Shown here: in pieces, positions 1-5,455 of the stretch
Position numbering within the stretch: the stretch's first letter is position 1
Layout: each line of letters opens with the position of its first letter
Origin: Candidatus Dormiibacterota bacterium
GTDB lineage: Bacteria > Chloroflexota > Dormibacteria > UBA8260
Assembly: GCA_955652455.1 (NCBI GenBank)
Contig: CATPBU010000130.1
Span: 1-6,318, forward strand
Length of the DNA: 6,318 nucleotides
Direction: 5' to 3'
Program-made: the position numbers and the translations under genes
The notes under the pieces: model-generated
What the model was told of the DNA's origin: nothing
Seen by the model: the letters and a program-made list of their open reading frames with translations, nothing else
The model's database searches: none

Positions 1-2
1 GC

Positions 3-194
3 CCGGGGCCGCGGATGGTGTCGCGGCAGCTCGTTCGTGCCGCCACCCTGGTGGCCAAGACCCGCAGGATCGCGATCGTGCTGGCCCGCCAGCCCGCCGC
101 AGCGAAGGAGGTGGGCGCCGCGGTGCGCCCGCAGCGGACGCAGGGACGCGACGCGACCGAGCCGCGACGCCGCCCGGGGAAGGCCAGGAGTTGA
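3..194 (+). CDS. C-terminal end of an unrecognised protein (5' truncated by window edge)
   Basis: An open frame enters from the left edge (codons in register with position 3) and ends at TGA 192-194. Almost every codon ends in G or C, the pattern of the certain genes here, while the other two plus-strand frames give low-complexity Arg/Gly/Pro-rich translations. About 63 residues are visible. The first part (MVSRQLVRAATLVAKTRR and onward) could form a basic, amphipathic helix. The last 25 or so residues are rich in Arg, Lys, Gln and Pro, like a disordered tail. I see no catalytic motif and do not recognise the family. An ATG at 15-17 is in frame, but a 59-residue protein starting there is less likely than a longer gene running in from outside. 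The stop lies 16 bases before the next gene. Confidence 0.55.
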   Translation, partial: PGPRMVSRQLVRAATLVAKTRRIAIVLARQPAAAKEVGAAVRPQRTQGRDATEPRRRPGKARS

Positions 195-198
195 TCGC

Positions 199-204
199 TA
201 TCCT
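199..204 (+). promoter_or_regulatory. Possible -10 element for a leaderless metallophosphatase transcript
   Basis: TATCCT fits the actinobacterial -10 pattern TAnnnT and sits 6 bases before the GTG start at 211, inside the 16-base gap after the upstream stop. That spacing would put the transcription start at or next to the start codon. No convincing -35 hexamer is seen. The AGGAG at 186-190 is about 20 bases from the GTG, too far for a normal ribosome binding site, which favours leaderless translation or read-through from the upstream gene. Confidence 0.4.
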
Positions 205-210
205 CGACTG

Positions 211-981
211 GTGACCCGCCCGCTGCTCATCGTCGGTGATGTCCAAGGCGACGTCGAACGTCTCGAGGAGGCACTCCTGCCGTATCCGGAGGACGAGGTC
301 GACACCGTCTTTCTCGGCGACTTCTTCCAGGGCGGACGTCCCGGTCGCGGCGGTGGCGCGGCGGCGGCGCGTCTGGCCCGCTCGCGTGTCAACAGCCGCG
401 CTGTCCTCGGTAACCACGACCTCTTCCTGTTGGCGGTCCTGGAACGGCGCAGGGGCGTGGAGCCGCCGGAACCATGGCGAGCTCGCGACCCGGCCGAGCT
501 GGAGGCGCTCTGGCTGCACCGGCGCGGCGACTGGGCTGACCTCGACGCCGTCGACCGCGACCCGGACCTCGAGTCCTGGCTGCGCGCCCTGCCATTTCTG
601 ATCCTGATGGCGGACGGCACCCTTGTCCAGCACACCGATGATGACCTGTACGCCACGCTCGGCGACAGTGTCGACGCGGTCAACCGCCACGCGCACGCTT
701 GGCTCGCCACACCGGGTGGAGTGTTCTCCGCGGTGCGCACACTGTTCGGCCGGCGCGCGTTCGTGGAGCGCCGCCGTCTCGACGTCTATCTCGCGCACTT
801 CGGTGCGCGGCGACTGGTGCACGGCCATACACCCCACTGGGAGGATGCGCCGAGCGTCGACCACGATGGCCTGCTCTGGGGTTTCGATGGCCGCTTCTCG
901 CGATACTGGTCGCGGGAGGAGGGTGAGTCGTCGGGTCCCATCGGCGCCACCGTGGCACTGCTGCCGGCACTGGACCACTAG
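211..981 (+). CDS. Calcineurin-like metallophosphatase, ApaH/PPP-type
   Basis: A 256-residue protein with the blocks of the calcineurin-like (PPP/ApaH) metallophosphoesterase fold in order: GDVQGD (residues 9-14), GDFFQGG (36-42), GNHD (67-70), LVQHTDDD (138-145) and HGHTPH (204-209). These provide Asp, Asn and His ligands for a two-metal centre. The family hydrolyses phosphoproteins or dinucleoside polyphosphates; the substrate here is unknown. The usual His of GDxHG is Gln12, a change also known in ApaH proteins. The second block lacks the Arg of the common GDxxxRG form. There is no signal peptide or membrane segment, so it is probably cytoplasmic. The frame is open back to the window edge, but GTG 211 gives the family-typical start just before the first beta strand; the upstream in-frame GTG at 37 would add a low-complexity Arg/Pro extension and overlap the preceding gene. 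The stop is 6 bases before the FAD oxidoreductase, so the two are probably co-transcribed. Confidence 0.85.
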   Translation: MTRPLLIVGDVQGDVERLEEALLPYPEDEVDTVFLGDFFQGGRPGRGGGAAAARLARSRVNSRAVLGNHDLFLLAVLERRRGVEPPEPWRARDPAELEALWLHRRGDWADLDAVDRDPDLESWLRALPFLILMADGTLVQHTDDDLYATLGDSVDAVNRHAHAWLATPGGVFSAVRTLFGRRAFVERRRLDVYLAHFGARRLVHGHTPHWEDAPSVDHDGLLWGFDGRFSRYWSREEGESSGPIGATVALLPALDH

Positions 982-987
982 CCGAGC

Positions 988-2415
988 GTGGCCTCGTCCT
1001 ACGACGCCGTGGTGGTCGGCTCCGGTCCCAACGGGCTCGCCGCGGCGATCACCCTTGCCGAGCGCGGATTGTCCGTGCACGTCATCGAAGCGGAGAGCGA
1101 GATCGGTGGGGGCTGCCGTAGCGGCGAGCTGACCATCCCCGGCTTCCACCACGATTTCTGCGCAGCGGTCCTGCCGTTCGGGGTTGCATCGCCGTTTTTC
1201 CGCGCGTTCGACCCAGCCGCGCACGGCGTCGAGTTCGTCTTCCCACCCACGCCGCTTGCCCATCCGCTCGAGGGCGAGGATGCCGTCCTACTCGAGCGGT
1301 CCGTCGACGACACCGCCGCCAACCTGGGCCAGGACGGCGCGCGGTACCGGCGCATCTTCGGGCCGCTGGCTCGCCATGCGCCGCAGCTCCTCGAGCAGTT
1401 CCTCGGCCCGTTGCGACTGCCACGCCATCCAGTGACGGTGGGTGCGTTCGGCATCCCGGCCCTGCTGCCGGCTACCGCATTCGCGCGCCTTGCCTACCGC
1501 GGCGTCCGAGCGAGAGCACTCTTCGCCGGCGTCGCCGGGCACTCGATGCTTTCGCTCGACAGCCCGGCCAGCACCAGCGTCGGCCTGATGCTCAACCTGA
1601 TCGGTCACGCCGCCGGCTGGCCGGTGGTGCGCGGCGGTACCGCCAACGTTGCCACGGCGCTGGCCGACCGCCTGACGGACCTCGGCGGCACCATCGAGAC
1701 GGGGCGACGCGTCGCCTCGCTCGCCGACCTGCCCACGTCGCGGCTGCGCCTGCTCGACCTGGTGCCTCGGGACATCGACAACGTCTGTGCCGAGCAGCTG
1801 CCGGAGCGCTACCGGCGCCGCATGCGCCGCTACCGGTACGGCCCCGGCGTCTTCAAGGTCGACTGGGCGCTCGACGGCCCGGTGCCGTGGGCGGACCCGC
1901 GCTGCGCGCGCGCTGCCACCGTGCACATCGGTGGTGAGTTTGCGGAGATCGTCGCTTCGGAGGCTGCGGTGGCGGCCGGCCGTCACGCTGAGCGACCGTT
2001 GGTGATCCTCGCGCAGCCCTCATTGTTCGACACCAGCCGCGCGCCCTCGGGGCAGCAGACCCTGTGGGGGTATTGCCATGTGCCCAACGGCTCGCGCCGC
2101 GACATGACATCCGCGATCGAGGCGCAGGTGGAGCGGTTCGCGCCCGGTTTCAGAGACCGGATCATTGCCCGTCACACCATGGACACCGCCGCCCTGGAGG
2201 CACACAACGCCAACAACGTGGGTGGCGACATCAACGGCGGCAAGTTCAGCCTGGGCCAGCTGTTCACCCGCCCCGCCCCGCGGATATCGCCGTACACCAC
2301 GCCGAATCCCAGCATCTTTATCTGCAGCTCGTCGACGCCTCCGGGCGGTGGGGTGCACGGCATGTGCGGCTGGTGGGCAGCGCAGGCCGCGCTGCGCACA
2401 CTGGCACGCCGCTGA
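988..2415 (+). CDS. Phytoene dehydrogenase-like FAD-dependent oxidoreductase (PYROXD2/CrtI-like group)
   Basis: A 475-residue flavoprotein. The N-terminal Rossmann motif GSGPNG (residues 11-16) is followed by an acidic residue at the end of the second strand (VIEA, Glu34) and by EIGGGCRSGEL (38-48), the dinucleotide-binding signature of the CrtI/amine-oxidase superfamily. The C-terminal block with PPGGGVHGMCG (451-461) is the second FAD-contacting motif, so the protein is full length. The middle holds GPGVFKVDWALDGPVPW (285-301), typical of the COG1233 branch related to human PYROXD2 rather than of true carotenoid desaturases. No carotenoid genes lie nearby, so a carotenoid role is not supported and the substrate is unknown. 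There is no signal peptide. GTG 988 begins right at the fold and has no clear ribosome binding site; it follows the phosphatase stop by 6 bases, suggesting coupled translation. It converges with the zinc-ribbon gene, whose stop is 9 bases beyond. Confidence 0.88.
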   Translation: MASSYDAVVVGSGPNGLAAAITLAERGLSVHVIEAESEIGGGCRSGELTIPGFHHDFCAAVLPFGVASPFFRAFDPAAHGVEFVFPPTPLAHPLEGEDAVLLERSVDDTAANLGQDGARYRRIFGPLARHAPQLLEQFLGPLRLPRHPVTVGAFGIPALLPATAFARLAYRGVRARALFAGVAGHSMLSLDSPASTSVGLMLNLIGHAAGWPVVRGGTANVATALADRLTDLGGTIETGRRVASLADLPTSRLRLLDLVPRDIDNVCAEQLPERYRRRMRRYRYGPGVFKVDWALDGPVPWADPRCARAATVHIGGEFAEIVASEAAVAAGRHAERPLVILAQPSLFDTSRAPSGQQTLWGYCHVPNGSRRDMTSAIEAQVERFAPGFRDRIIARHTMDTAALEAHNANNVGGDINGGKFSLGQLFTRPAPRISPYTTPNPSIFICSSSTPPGGGVHGMCGWWAAQAALRTLARR

Positions 2416-2424
2416 CGGCAGCCT

Positions 2425-2805
2425 TCAGCCCGCCTGGGCGTCCTCGCCATCGCCCGTGTCACCGTGCAGCCGCGGCATGCCCTCCTCGATCTCGAAACGC
2501 GTTTCGCAGGCGGGGCACTCGATGACGCTGGCGAGTGGGTCGTCCTCGGGAGGGAGCAGCCGCAGCGAGCAGGACGGACAGGTCAACGTCACCACGCGAT
2601 CGTCGCCGCGCCGGTGCATCTCGCGCGCCGCCGCCGCAACGTCGACGGCGACGCTCTGGCAGACCGCACAGACGTAAGTCGCCCGGCTGCCGTCGTGGCC
2701 GGCATAGCGACCGGTGCTGTCGACGAACATCGGGGCGTTGAGCGCCTCGAACCGTCCCTCGGGGCAGTTGTTGGGGCAGGCGAGATGGCCGGGTCGCATC
2801 TGCAC
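2425..2805 (-). CDS. Small protein with four Cys pairs (probable double zinc ribbon), function unknown
   Basis: A 126-residue soluble protein with four cysteine pairs: C10/C14 (CPNNC), C46/C49 (CAVC), C76/C79 (CPSC) and C97/C100 (CPAC). These most simply make two zinc ribbons, one from the first two pairs and one from the last two. The closing stretch, CPACETRFEIEEGMPRL, resembles the end of Trm112-like zinc ribbons (Cys pair, aromatic, then a 'GIP.L'-type ending), but this is a weak likeness. The tail is acidic and Gly-rich. Such proteins often bind nucleic acid or a partner enzyme; none can be named here. The start is GTG 2803-2805 or ATG 2797-2799, two codons later. Neither has a visible ribosome binding site. 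It lies 33 bases after the TetR stop, in the same frame, so the two are probably co-transcribed. Codon bias and Cys spacing support a real gene. Confidence 0.75.
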   Translation of the reverse strand: MQMRPGHLACPNNCPEGRFEALNAPMFVDSTGRYAGHDGSRATYVCAVCQSVAVDVAAAAREMHRRGDDRVVTLTCPSCSLRLLPPEDDPLASVIECPACETRFEIEEGMPRLHGDTGDGEDAQAG

Positions 2806-2838
2806 ATGGTGGCAGGACCGGCCGTGCCGCCCGCTCCG

Positions 2839-3525
2839 CTACAGGGACCCGCCGGCCACCTTGGGGCGATCGAGCAGGGCGCGCATCCGTGCCACCGGCG
2901 GTTCCTTGCCGGCGTGGACATACGCCGTGACCACCAGCGACAGGAGCATGGCCTTGAGTGCGTCGTAGGCGTCCATCGGTTCGCTCTCGCGCAGCAGCCC
3001 GGCGAGTGCGATGCCGTCGATTGCGCCGGCGATGGCCTCGGCGAGATCGCGTGGCGGCACCGTGCCTGCCCCGGGGAGCCGATCCAGCACCTGACGGACC
3101 TCGGCCTCGATGTCGTCCGCGAAGTGTGTCCAGAGCTCCACGCAGCGTTGGCGGATCGCGCGGTTACTGAGCCCGACGACGTAAAGGTCGAAGAGCAGTC
3201 GGAAGAACTCAGGGTGCTCCGAGCAGCGCACAGCGGTGTGGTCGAGCGCGGCGACGATCCGCTCCAACGGGTCGTCGATGCCGTGAACCGCGGACTGCCA
3301 GTCGGCCACCATCTCGCGCTCGAGCTCGTGGACGACCGCGACCAGCAGCTCCTCCTTGGAGGTGAAGTAGTAGTGCACCAGGCCGGGCGCGACGCCCGCT
3401 TCGTGCGCGATCTGCTTGACGGAGCTTTCGGAGTACCCGATCCGGCCGAGGACGGTGGCTGCCGCGCGGATGATCTGGCCGCGCCGTCCCGGTTCCTCTC
3501 TGGGCTGGATCTCCAACGCCGCCAT
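2839..3525 (-). CDS. TetR/AcrR-family transcriptional regulator
   Basis: A 228-residue protein with a classic TetR N-terminal DNA-binding domain (about residues 17-62). Helix 1 is QIIRAAATVLGRIGY, and the helix-turn-helix SVKQIAHEAGVAPGLVHYYF (35-54) is followed by the hallmark SKEELL. The rest is an all-helical ligand and dimer domain of the kind seen in the BetI-like TetR_C group, for instance EHPEFFRLLFDLYVVG. The ligand is unknown. The open frame runs up to 3627, but ATG 3523-3525 is chosen because GGGAGGG lies just upstream, the family fold starts soon after it, and the upstream part overlaps a likely promoter and operator. An alternative ATG at 3553-3555 has no ribosome binding site and directly abuts the palindrome. 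Neighbours are a DegV gene upstream and a zinc-ribbon gene downstream, both on the same strand. Autorepression through the palindrome at 3558-3573 is likely. Confidence 0.9.
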   Translation of the reverse strand: MAALEIQPREEPGRRGQIIRAAATVLGRIGYSESSVKQIAHEAGVAPGLVHYYFTSKEELLVAVVHELEREMVADWQSAVHGIDDPLERIVAALDHTAVRCSEHPEFFRLLFDLYVVGLSNRAIRQRCVELWTHFADDIEAEVRQVLDRLPGAGTVPPRDLAEAIAGAIDGIALAGLLRESEPMDAYDALKAMLLSLVVTAYVHAGKEPPVARMRALLDRPKVAGGSL

Positions 3526-3529
3526 CAAA

Positions 3530-3536
3530 CCCTCCC
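3530..3536 (-). promoter_or_regulatory. Ribosome binding site of the TetR gene
   Basis: On the minus strand this reads GGGAGGG; its GGAGG core is 5 bases from ATG 3523-3525. It is the best Shine-Dalgarno sequence in the window and decides the TetR start in favour of 3525 over 3555 or 3627. It also implies that this gene, unlike its neighbours, is translated from a leadered transcript. Confidence 0.7.
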
Positions 3537-3557
3537 GCAGCCCGATTCCTGACATGT

Positions 3558-3573
3558 TTGGGCAGCTGCCCAA
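3558..3573. promoter_or_regulatory. Perfect 16-bp palindrome, candidate TetR operator
   Basis: TTGGGCAGCTGCCCAA is an exact inverted repeat of 8-base half-sites with no spacer. It lies 32 bases before the TetR start codon in the 125-base gap downstream of the DegV gene. TetR-family repressors usually bind palindromes of this length in their own promoters, and the site would cover the transcription start predicted from the TAGGAT hexamer beside it. That this protein binds it is an inference. I did not notice a second copy in the window. Confidence 0.6.
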
Positions 3574-3578
3574 TCCTA
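3573..3578 (-). promoter_or_regulatory. Possible -10 element of the TetR gene
   Basis: The minus strand reads TAGGAT, which fits TAnnnT, touching the distal edge of the 16-bp palindrome. A start about 7 bases downstream would fall inside the palindrome and give a leader of about 40 bases containing the ribosome binding site. No good -35 match is present at 16-18 bases upstream (the region reads about CGAACA), so the call rests on the -10 and its context. Confidence 0.35.
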
Positions 3579-3650
3579 GTCGCTCTATGAGCTGTTGTTC
3601 GGAACCGCTATCAGAACTGGCCAGCATCCCTGGTGTCGGGGCCGCCTTCC

Positions 3651-4499
3651 CTACAGCGGCTTATGGAAGGACATCCCGATGGCACCGGGCCCGCCGTGGC
3701 AGCCAATCACCGGGCCGACGTCGATCAGTCGCACCGGTTCGCCCGCGATCTCGGCGGCGCGGCGGGCGATGTCGGCCGCAGCGTCGGCCTTGTCGGCGTG
3801 GGTCACCAGCACGGACGCCCGTCCGCCCCAGGTGGCGGCAGAGGCGGCGACCTCCTCGAGGAGCCGATCCAGCGCCTTGGGGAAGGTGCGGACGCGGTCG
3901 AGCGGCTCCACCGCGCCCTCGCGCACTTCCAGGATCGGCTTGATATTCAGGACCGAGCCGAGCAGCGCGCGGGCCCCGCCGATGCGTCCGCCACGGCGCA
4001 GGTATTCGAGGCTCTCCACGGTGAACACCAGGCGCTGTGTGGAGCGGATCCGCCCGGCCAGCTCCTCGAGATCGTCAGCGCTCGCGCCCGCCGCCGCGGC
4101 CGGGATCAACGACTCGATCACCTGCTGGTGGCCGGGGCCGACGCTGCGCGTGTCAATCAGCCTGATGTCGAGGTCGGGCAGTGCGGCGCGCGCAGCCACG
4201 GCCGAGCTGTGCGCGCCGCTCATCGCGGCCGAGATAGTGGTGCACACCACGGGTGCACCGTCGGCCCCGACCTCGCGGAACACGGTCTCGAATTCCCCGG
4301 GCGTCGGTTGGGAAGTCCGGGGCGCGACCGACGAGGTGCGCATCCGCGCGTACAGCGTCGCGGGGTCGATGTCGACGCCGTCGGCGTACACCTCCTCGCC
4401 GATGATCACCTTGAGGGGGACGATGGTGAGGCCCAGCGCAGCCGCCTCCCGGGTGGAGATGTCGCAGGTGCTGTCGGCGACGAGGTGAACGGCGCTCAC
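3651..4499 (-). CDS. DegV-family fatty-acid-binding protein
   Basis: A 282-residue protein, the usual length for DegV (FakB-like) proteins, which hold a fatty acid in a buried pocket; in Firmicutes they present it to the kinase FakA. Family blocks are all present: ADSTCDI (8-14), TSQPTPGEF (62-70), SAAMSGAHSSA (90-100, the lipid-contacting Ser/Gly loop), LEYLRRGGRIGGA (164-176), NIKPIL (185-190) and GPVIGCHGGPGAIG (262-275). No FakA-like kinase is visible in this window, so whether it acts in acyl phosphorylation, transport or storage here is unknown. GTG 4497-4499 puts the first beta strand immediately after the start, as in relatives, and no other start lies near. It is 46 bases downstream of the ROK kinase gene and upstream of the TetR gene, all on the minus strand. 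A TAGGCT hexamer 6 bases before the GTG suggests an additional leaderless transcript. Confidence 0.93.
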   Translation of the reverse strand: MSAVHLVADSTCDISTREAAALGLTIVPLKVIIGEEVYADGVDIDPATLYARMRTSSVAPRTSQPTPGEFETVFREVGADGAPVVCTTISAAMSGAHSSAVAARAALPDLDIRLIDTRSVGPGHQQVIESLIPAAAAGASADDLEELAGRIRSTQRLVFTVESLEYLRRGGRIGGARALLGSVLNIKPILEVREGAVEPLDRVRTFPKALDRLLEEVAASAATWGGRASVLVTHADKADAAADIARRAAEIAGEPVRLIDVGPVIGCHGGPGAIGMSFHKPL

Positions 4500-4505
4500 G
4501 GCGTA

Positions 4506-4511
4506 AGCCTA
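4506..4511 (-). promoter_or_regulatory. Possible -10 element for leaderless degV transcript
   Basis: The minus strand reads TAGGCT, then 6 bases, then GTG at 4499. It matches TAnnnT and has the same spacing as the hexamer before the metallophosphatase gene. No Shine-Dalgarno sequence precedes the GTG. The 46-base gap after the ROK stop leaves room for an internal promoter, but no clear -35 is seen. Confidence 0.35.
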
Positions 4512-4545
4512 ACCAGCGCGGCGGCTGTGGTTCCCACTCTGGTCT

Positions 4546-5382
4546 TCAGCCGCGGAGCAGCAGGAGCACCCCGGCCAGGTTGCGATCGTCGCCGAGTTCC
4601 GCGGCGCGAATCTCCGGCACGGGCTGCAGTTTGAGATGAGCGGCGACGGTGGCGCGGAGGGCCGGTTCAATCCGCGACCATCGCGGCGCGGCCACGCCGC
4701 CGCCGAACACCACCCGGTCGCAGTCGAGCAGGGCGACGGTGTTGACGACGGCAAGTCCCAGCCAGGCGCCCACGTCGTCCCAGACCACCTGCTCGTCGAT
4801 CTCCTCAGCGGCGCGGCCGAAGCGAGTGGCGATGGCGCGCCCGCTGGCAATTGCTTCCAGGCAGCCGATCCCGCCACAGTCGCACGGTGGACCCCCCAGA
4901 CGCTTGGGCCAGAGCACCTGGTGGCCGCCCTCGTTGTCATGACGCTGGACGACGAGGTCGCCGTCGCGGACCACGCCGGTGCCGATCCCTGTGGAGACGG
5001 TGTAATAGACGAGCAGCCGCGAGCCGCGCCCGGCTCCGTGGTGCGCTTCGGCAAGCGCGGCGCAGTTGGCGTCGTTCTCCACCCGTACCGGGCAGCCGAA
5101 GCGCTCGCGAAGCGGCGCCGCGATTTCGAGGCGGTGCCAATCGGCGGAGAGCCCCGGGGGATTGATGAGCTGTCCGCGGTCGCGGTCGAACGGGCCCGGC
5201 ACCGCGGCCCCGATCGCCTCCAGGGGCTCTCCGCGCCGGGCTTCATCGAGCATCTCGACCAGCGCCGCAACCACGTTGCCAGTGCGCGGGGTGGCGCGGC
5301 GCACGGTCTTGCCGATACCCCGCGGCGGCTGAGCAACCGCGGCCAGCAGCTTGGTACCGCCGATGTCGATGAGACCGATCAT
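4546..5382 (-). CDS. ROK-family sugar kinase (glucokinase-like)
   Basis: A 278-residue kinase of the ROK family, in the ASKHA (actin/hexokinase) superfamily; it probably phosphorylates glucose or a related hexose with ATP or polyphosphate in the cytoplasm. Residues 5-11 give the phosphate-binding DIGGTK motif. AVPGPFD is at 60-66, VENDANCAALAE at 101-112 contains the likely catalytic base Asp104, and STGIGTGVV at 130-138 is the second phosphate loop. NEGGH (150-154) supplies the sugar-contacting Glu and the zinc-ligand His, and CDCGGIGCLE (167-176) is the ROK zinc motif with Cys167, Cys169 and Cys174. All key residues are intact; the length is slightly below the usual 300 or so. ATG 5380-5382 is chosen because the fold begins at once; the frame extends upstream to 5673 but that part lies across coaX. 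The exact sugar (glucose, N-acetylglucosamine or mannose) cannot be told. The gene diverges from coaX and is the first of a minus-strand series with degV. Confidence 0.93.
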   Translation of the reverse strand: MIGLIDIGGTKLLAAVAQPPRGIGKTVRRATPRTGNVVAALVEMLDEARRGEPLEAIGAAVPGPFDRDRGQLINPPGLSADWHRLEIAAPLRERFGCPVRVENDANCAALAEAHHGAGRGSRLLVYYTVSTGIGTGVVRDGDLVVQRHDNEGGHQVLWPKRLGGPPCDCGGIGCLEAIASGRAIATRFGRAAEEIDEQVVWDDVGAWLGLAVVNTVALLDCDRVVFGGGVAAPRWSRIEPALRATVAAHLKLQPVPEIRAAELGDDRNLAGVLLLLRG

Positions 5383-5393
5383 GTGGGCCCGCA

Positions 5394-5399
5394 ACGCTA
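5394..5399 (-). promoter_or_regulatory. Possible -10 element of the ROK kinase gene
   Basis: The minus strand reads TAGCGT (TAnnnT), 11 bases before ATG 5382. A start about 7 bases downstream would give a leader of only about 4 bases, and no ribosome binding site is seen before the ATG. The corresponding -35 position (about 5417-5422) lies inside the 14-bp palindrome. Weakly supported. Confidence 0.3.
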
Positions 5400-5412
5400 G
5401 CGATCCGGCCAG

Positions 5413-5426
5413 GCGGTGCGCACCGC
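5413..5426. promoter_or_regulatory. Perfect 14-bp palindrome centred between divergent ROK kinase and coaX genes
   Basis: GCGGTGCGCACCGC is an exact inverted repeat without spacer. Its centre is about 37 bases from each of the two divergent start codons, and it covers the -35 position expected for both promoters. This is a natural place for a regulator controlling both genes. In GC-rich DNA a chance palindrome of this length is less surprising than in balanced DNA, so the role is inferred from position. Confidence 0.4.
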
Positions 5427-5442
5427 ATGCCACGGGCCTTCC

Positions 5443-5448
5443 TACAAT
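5443..5448 (+). promoter_or_regulatory. -10 element of coaX, leaderless arrangement
   Basis: TACAAT differs from the TATAAT consensus at one base and is followed by 7 bases (CCGCGCG) before ATG 5456. Transcription starting at the usual distance would begin at the A of the ATG or one base away, giving a leaderless mRNA, common in Actinomycetota. No Shine-Dalgarno sequence is present. This is the strongest of the -10 candidates in the window. Confidence 0.6.
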
Positions 5449-5455
5449 CCGCGCG

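Noticed and set aside
37..210. N-terminal extension of the metallophosphatase to GTG 37
   Set aside because: It adds a low-complexity Arg/Pro/Trp stretch with poor third-position bias and overlaps the frame of the upstream gene, which has much better codon use. GTG 211 begins right at the conserved fold.
2..214. Alternative plus-strand frame ending in TGA 212-214, overlapping GTG 211
   Set aside because: The stop-start overlap is attractive, but the translation is Gly/Arg/Ala-rich with weak third-position GC. The frame ending at 194 is clearly the coding one.
988..2415. Carotenoid phytoene desaturase (crtI)
   Set aside because: The FAD motifs are shared, but the middle region fits the PYROXD2-like branch and there is no phytoene synthase or other carotenoid gene in the window.
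2416..2424. Bidirectional terminator between the convergent oxidoreductase and zinc-ribbon genes
   Set aside because: Only 9 bases separate the stops and no hairpin is visible; termination must happen inside the opposing genes or by another mechanism.
2464..3552. 362-codon open frame on the plus strand opposite the zinc-ribbon and TetR genes
   Set aside because: It shows no family motif and lies antisense to genes with clear domains; long antisense frames are expected in GC-rich DNA where stops are rare.
3526..3627. TetR start at 3627 or 3555
   Set aside because: The extra residues are not TetR-like, have no ribosome binding site, and would place the palindrome and probable promoter inside the coding sequence.
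4511..4535. Imperfect inverted repeat after the ROK gene as a terminator
   Set aside because: AACCAGC and GCTGTGGTT pair only with a bulge, and there is no T-run on the transcribed strand.
3633..4634. 333-codon open frame on the plus strand opposite degV
   Set aside because: Shadow of the DegV gene, whose motifs are all intact on the minus strand; the translation is rich in Arg, Gly and His and spans the degV-ROK boundary.
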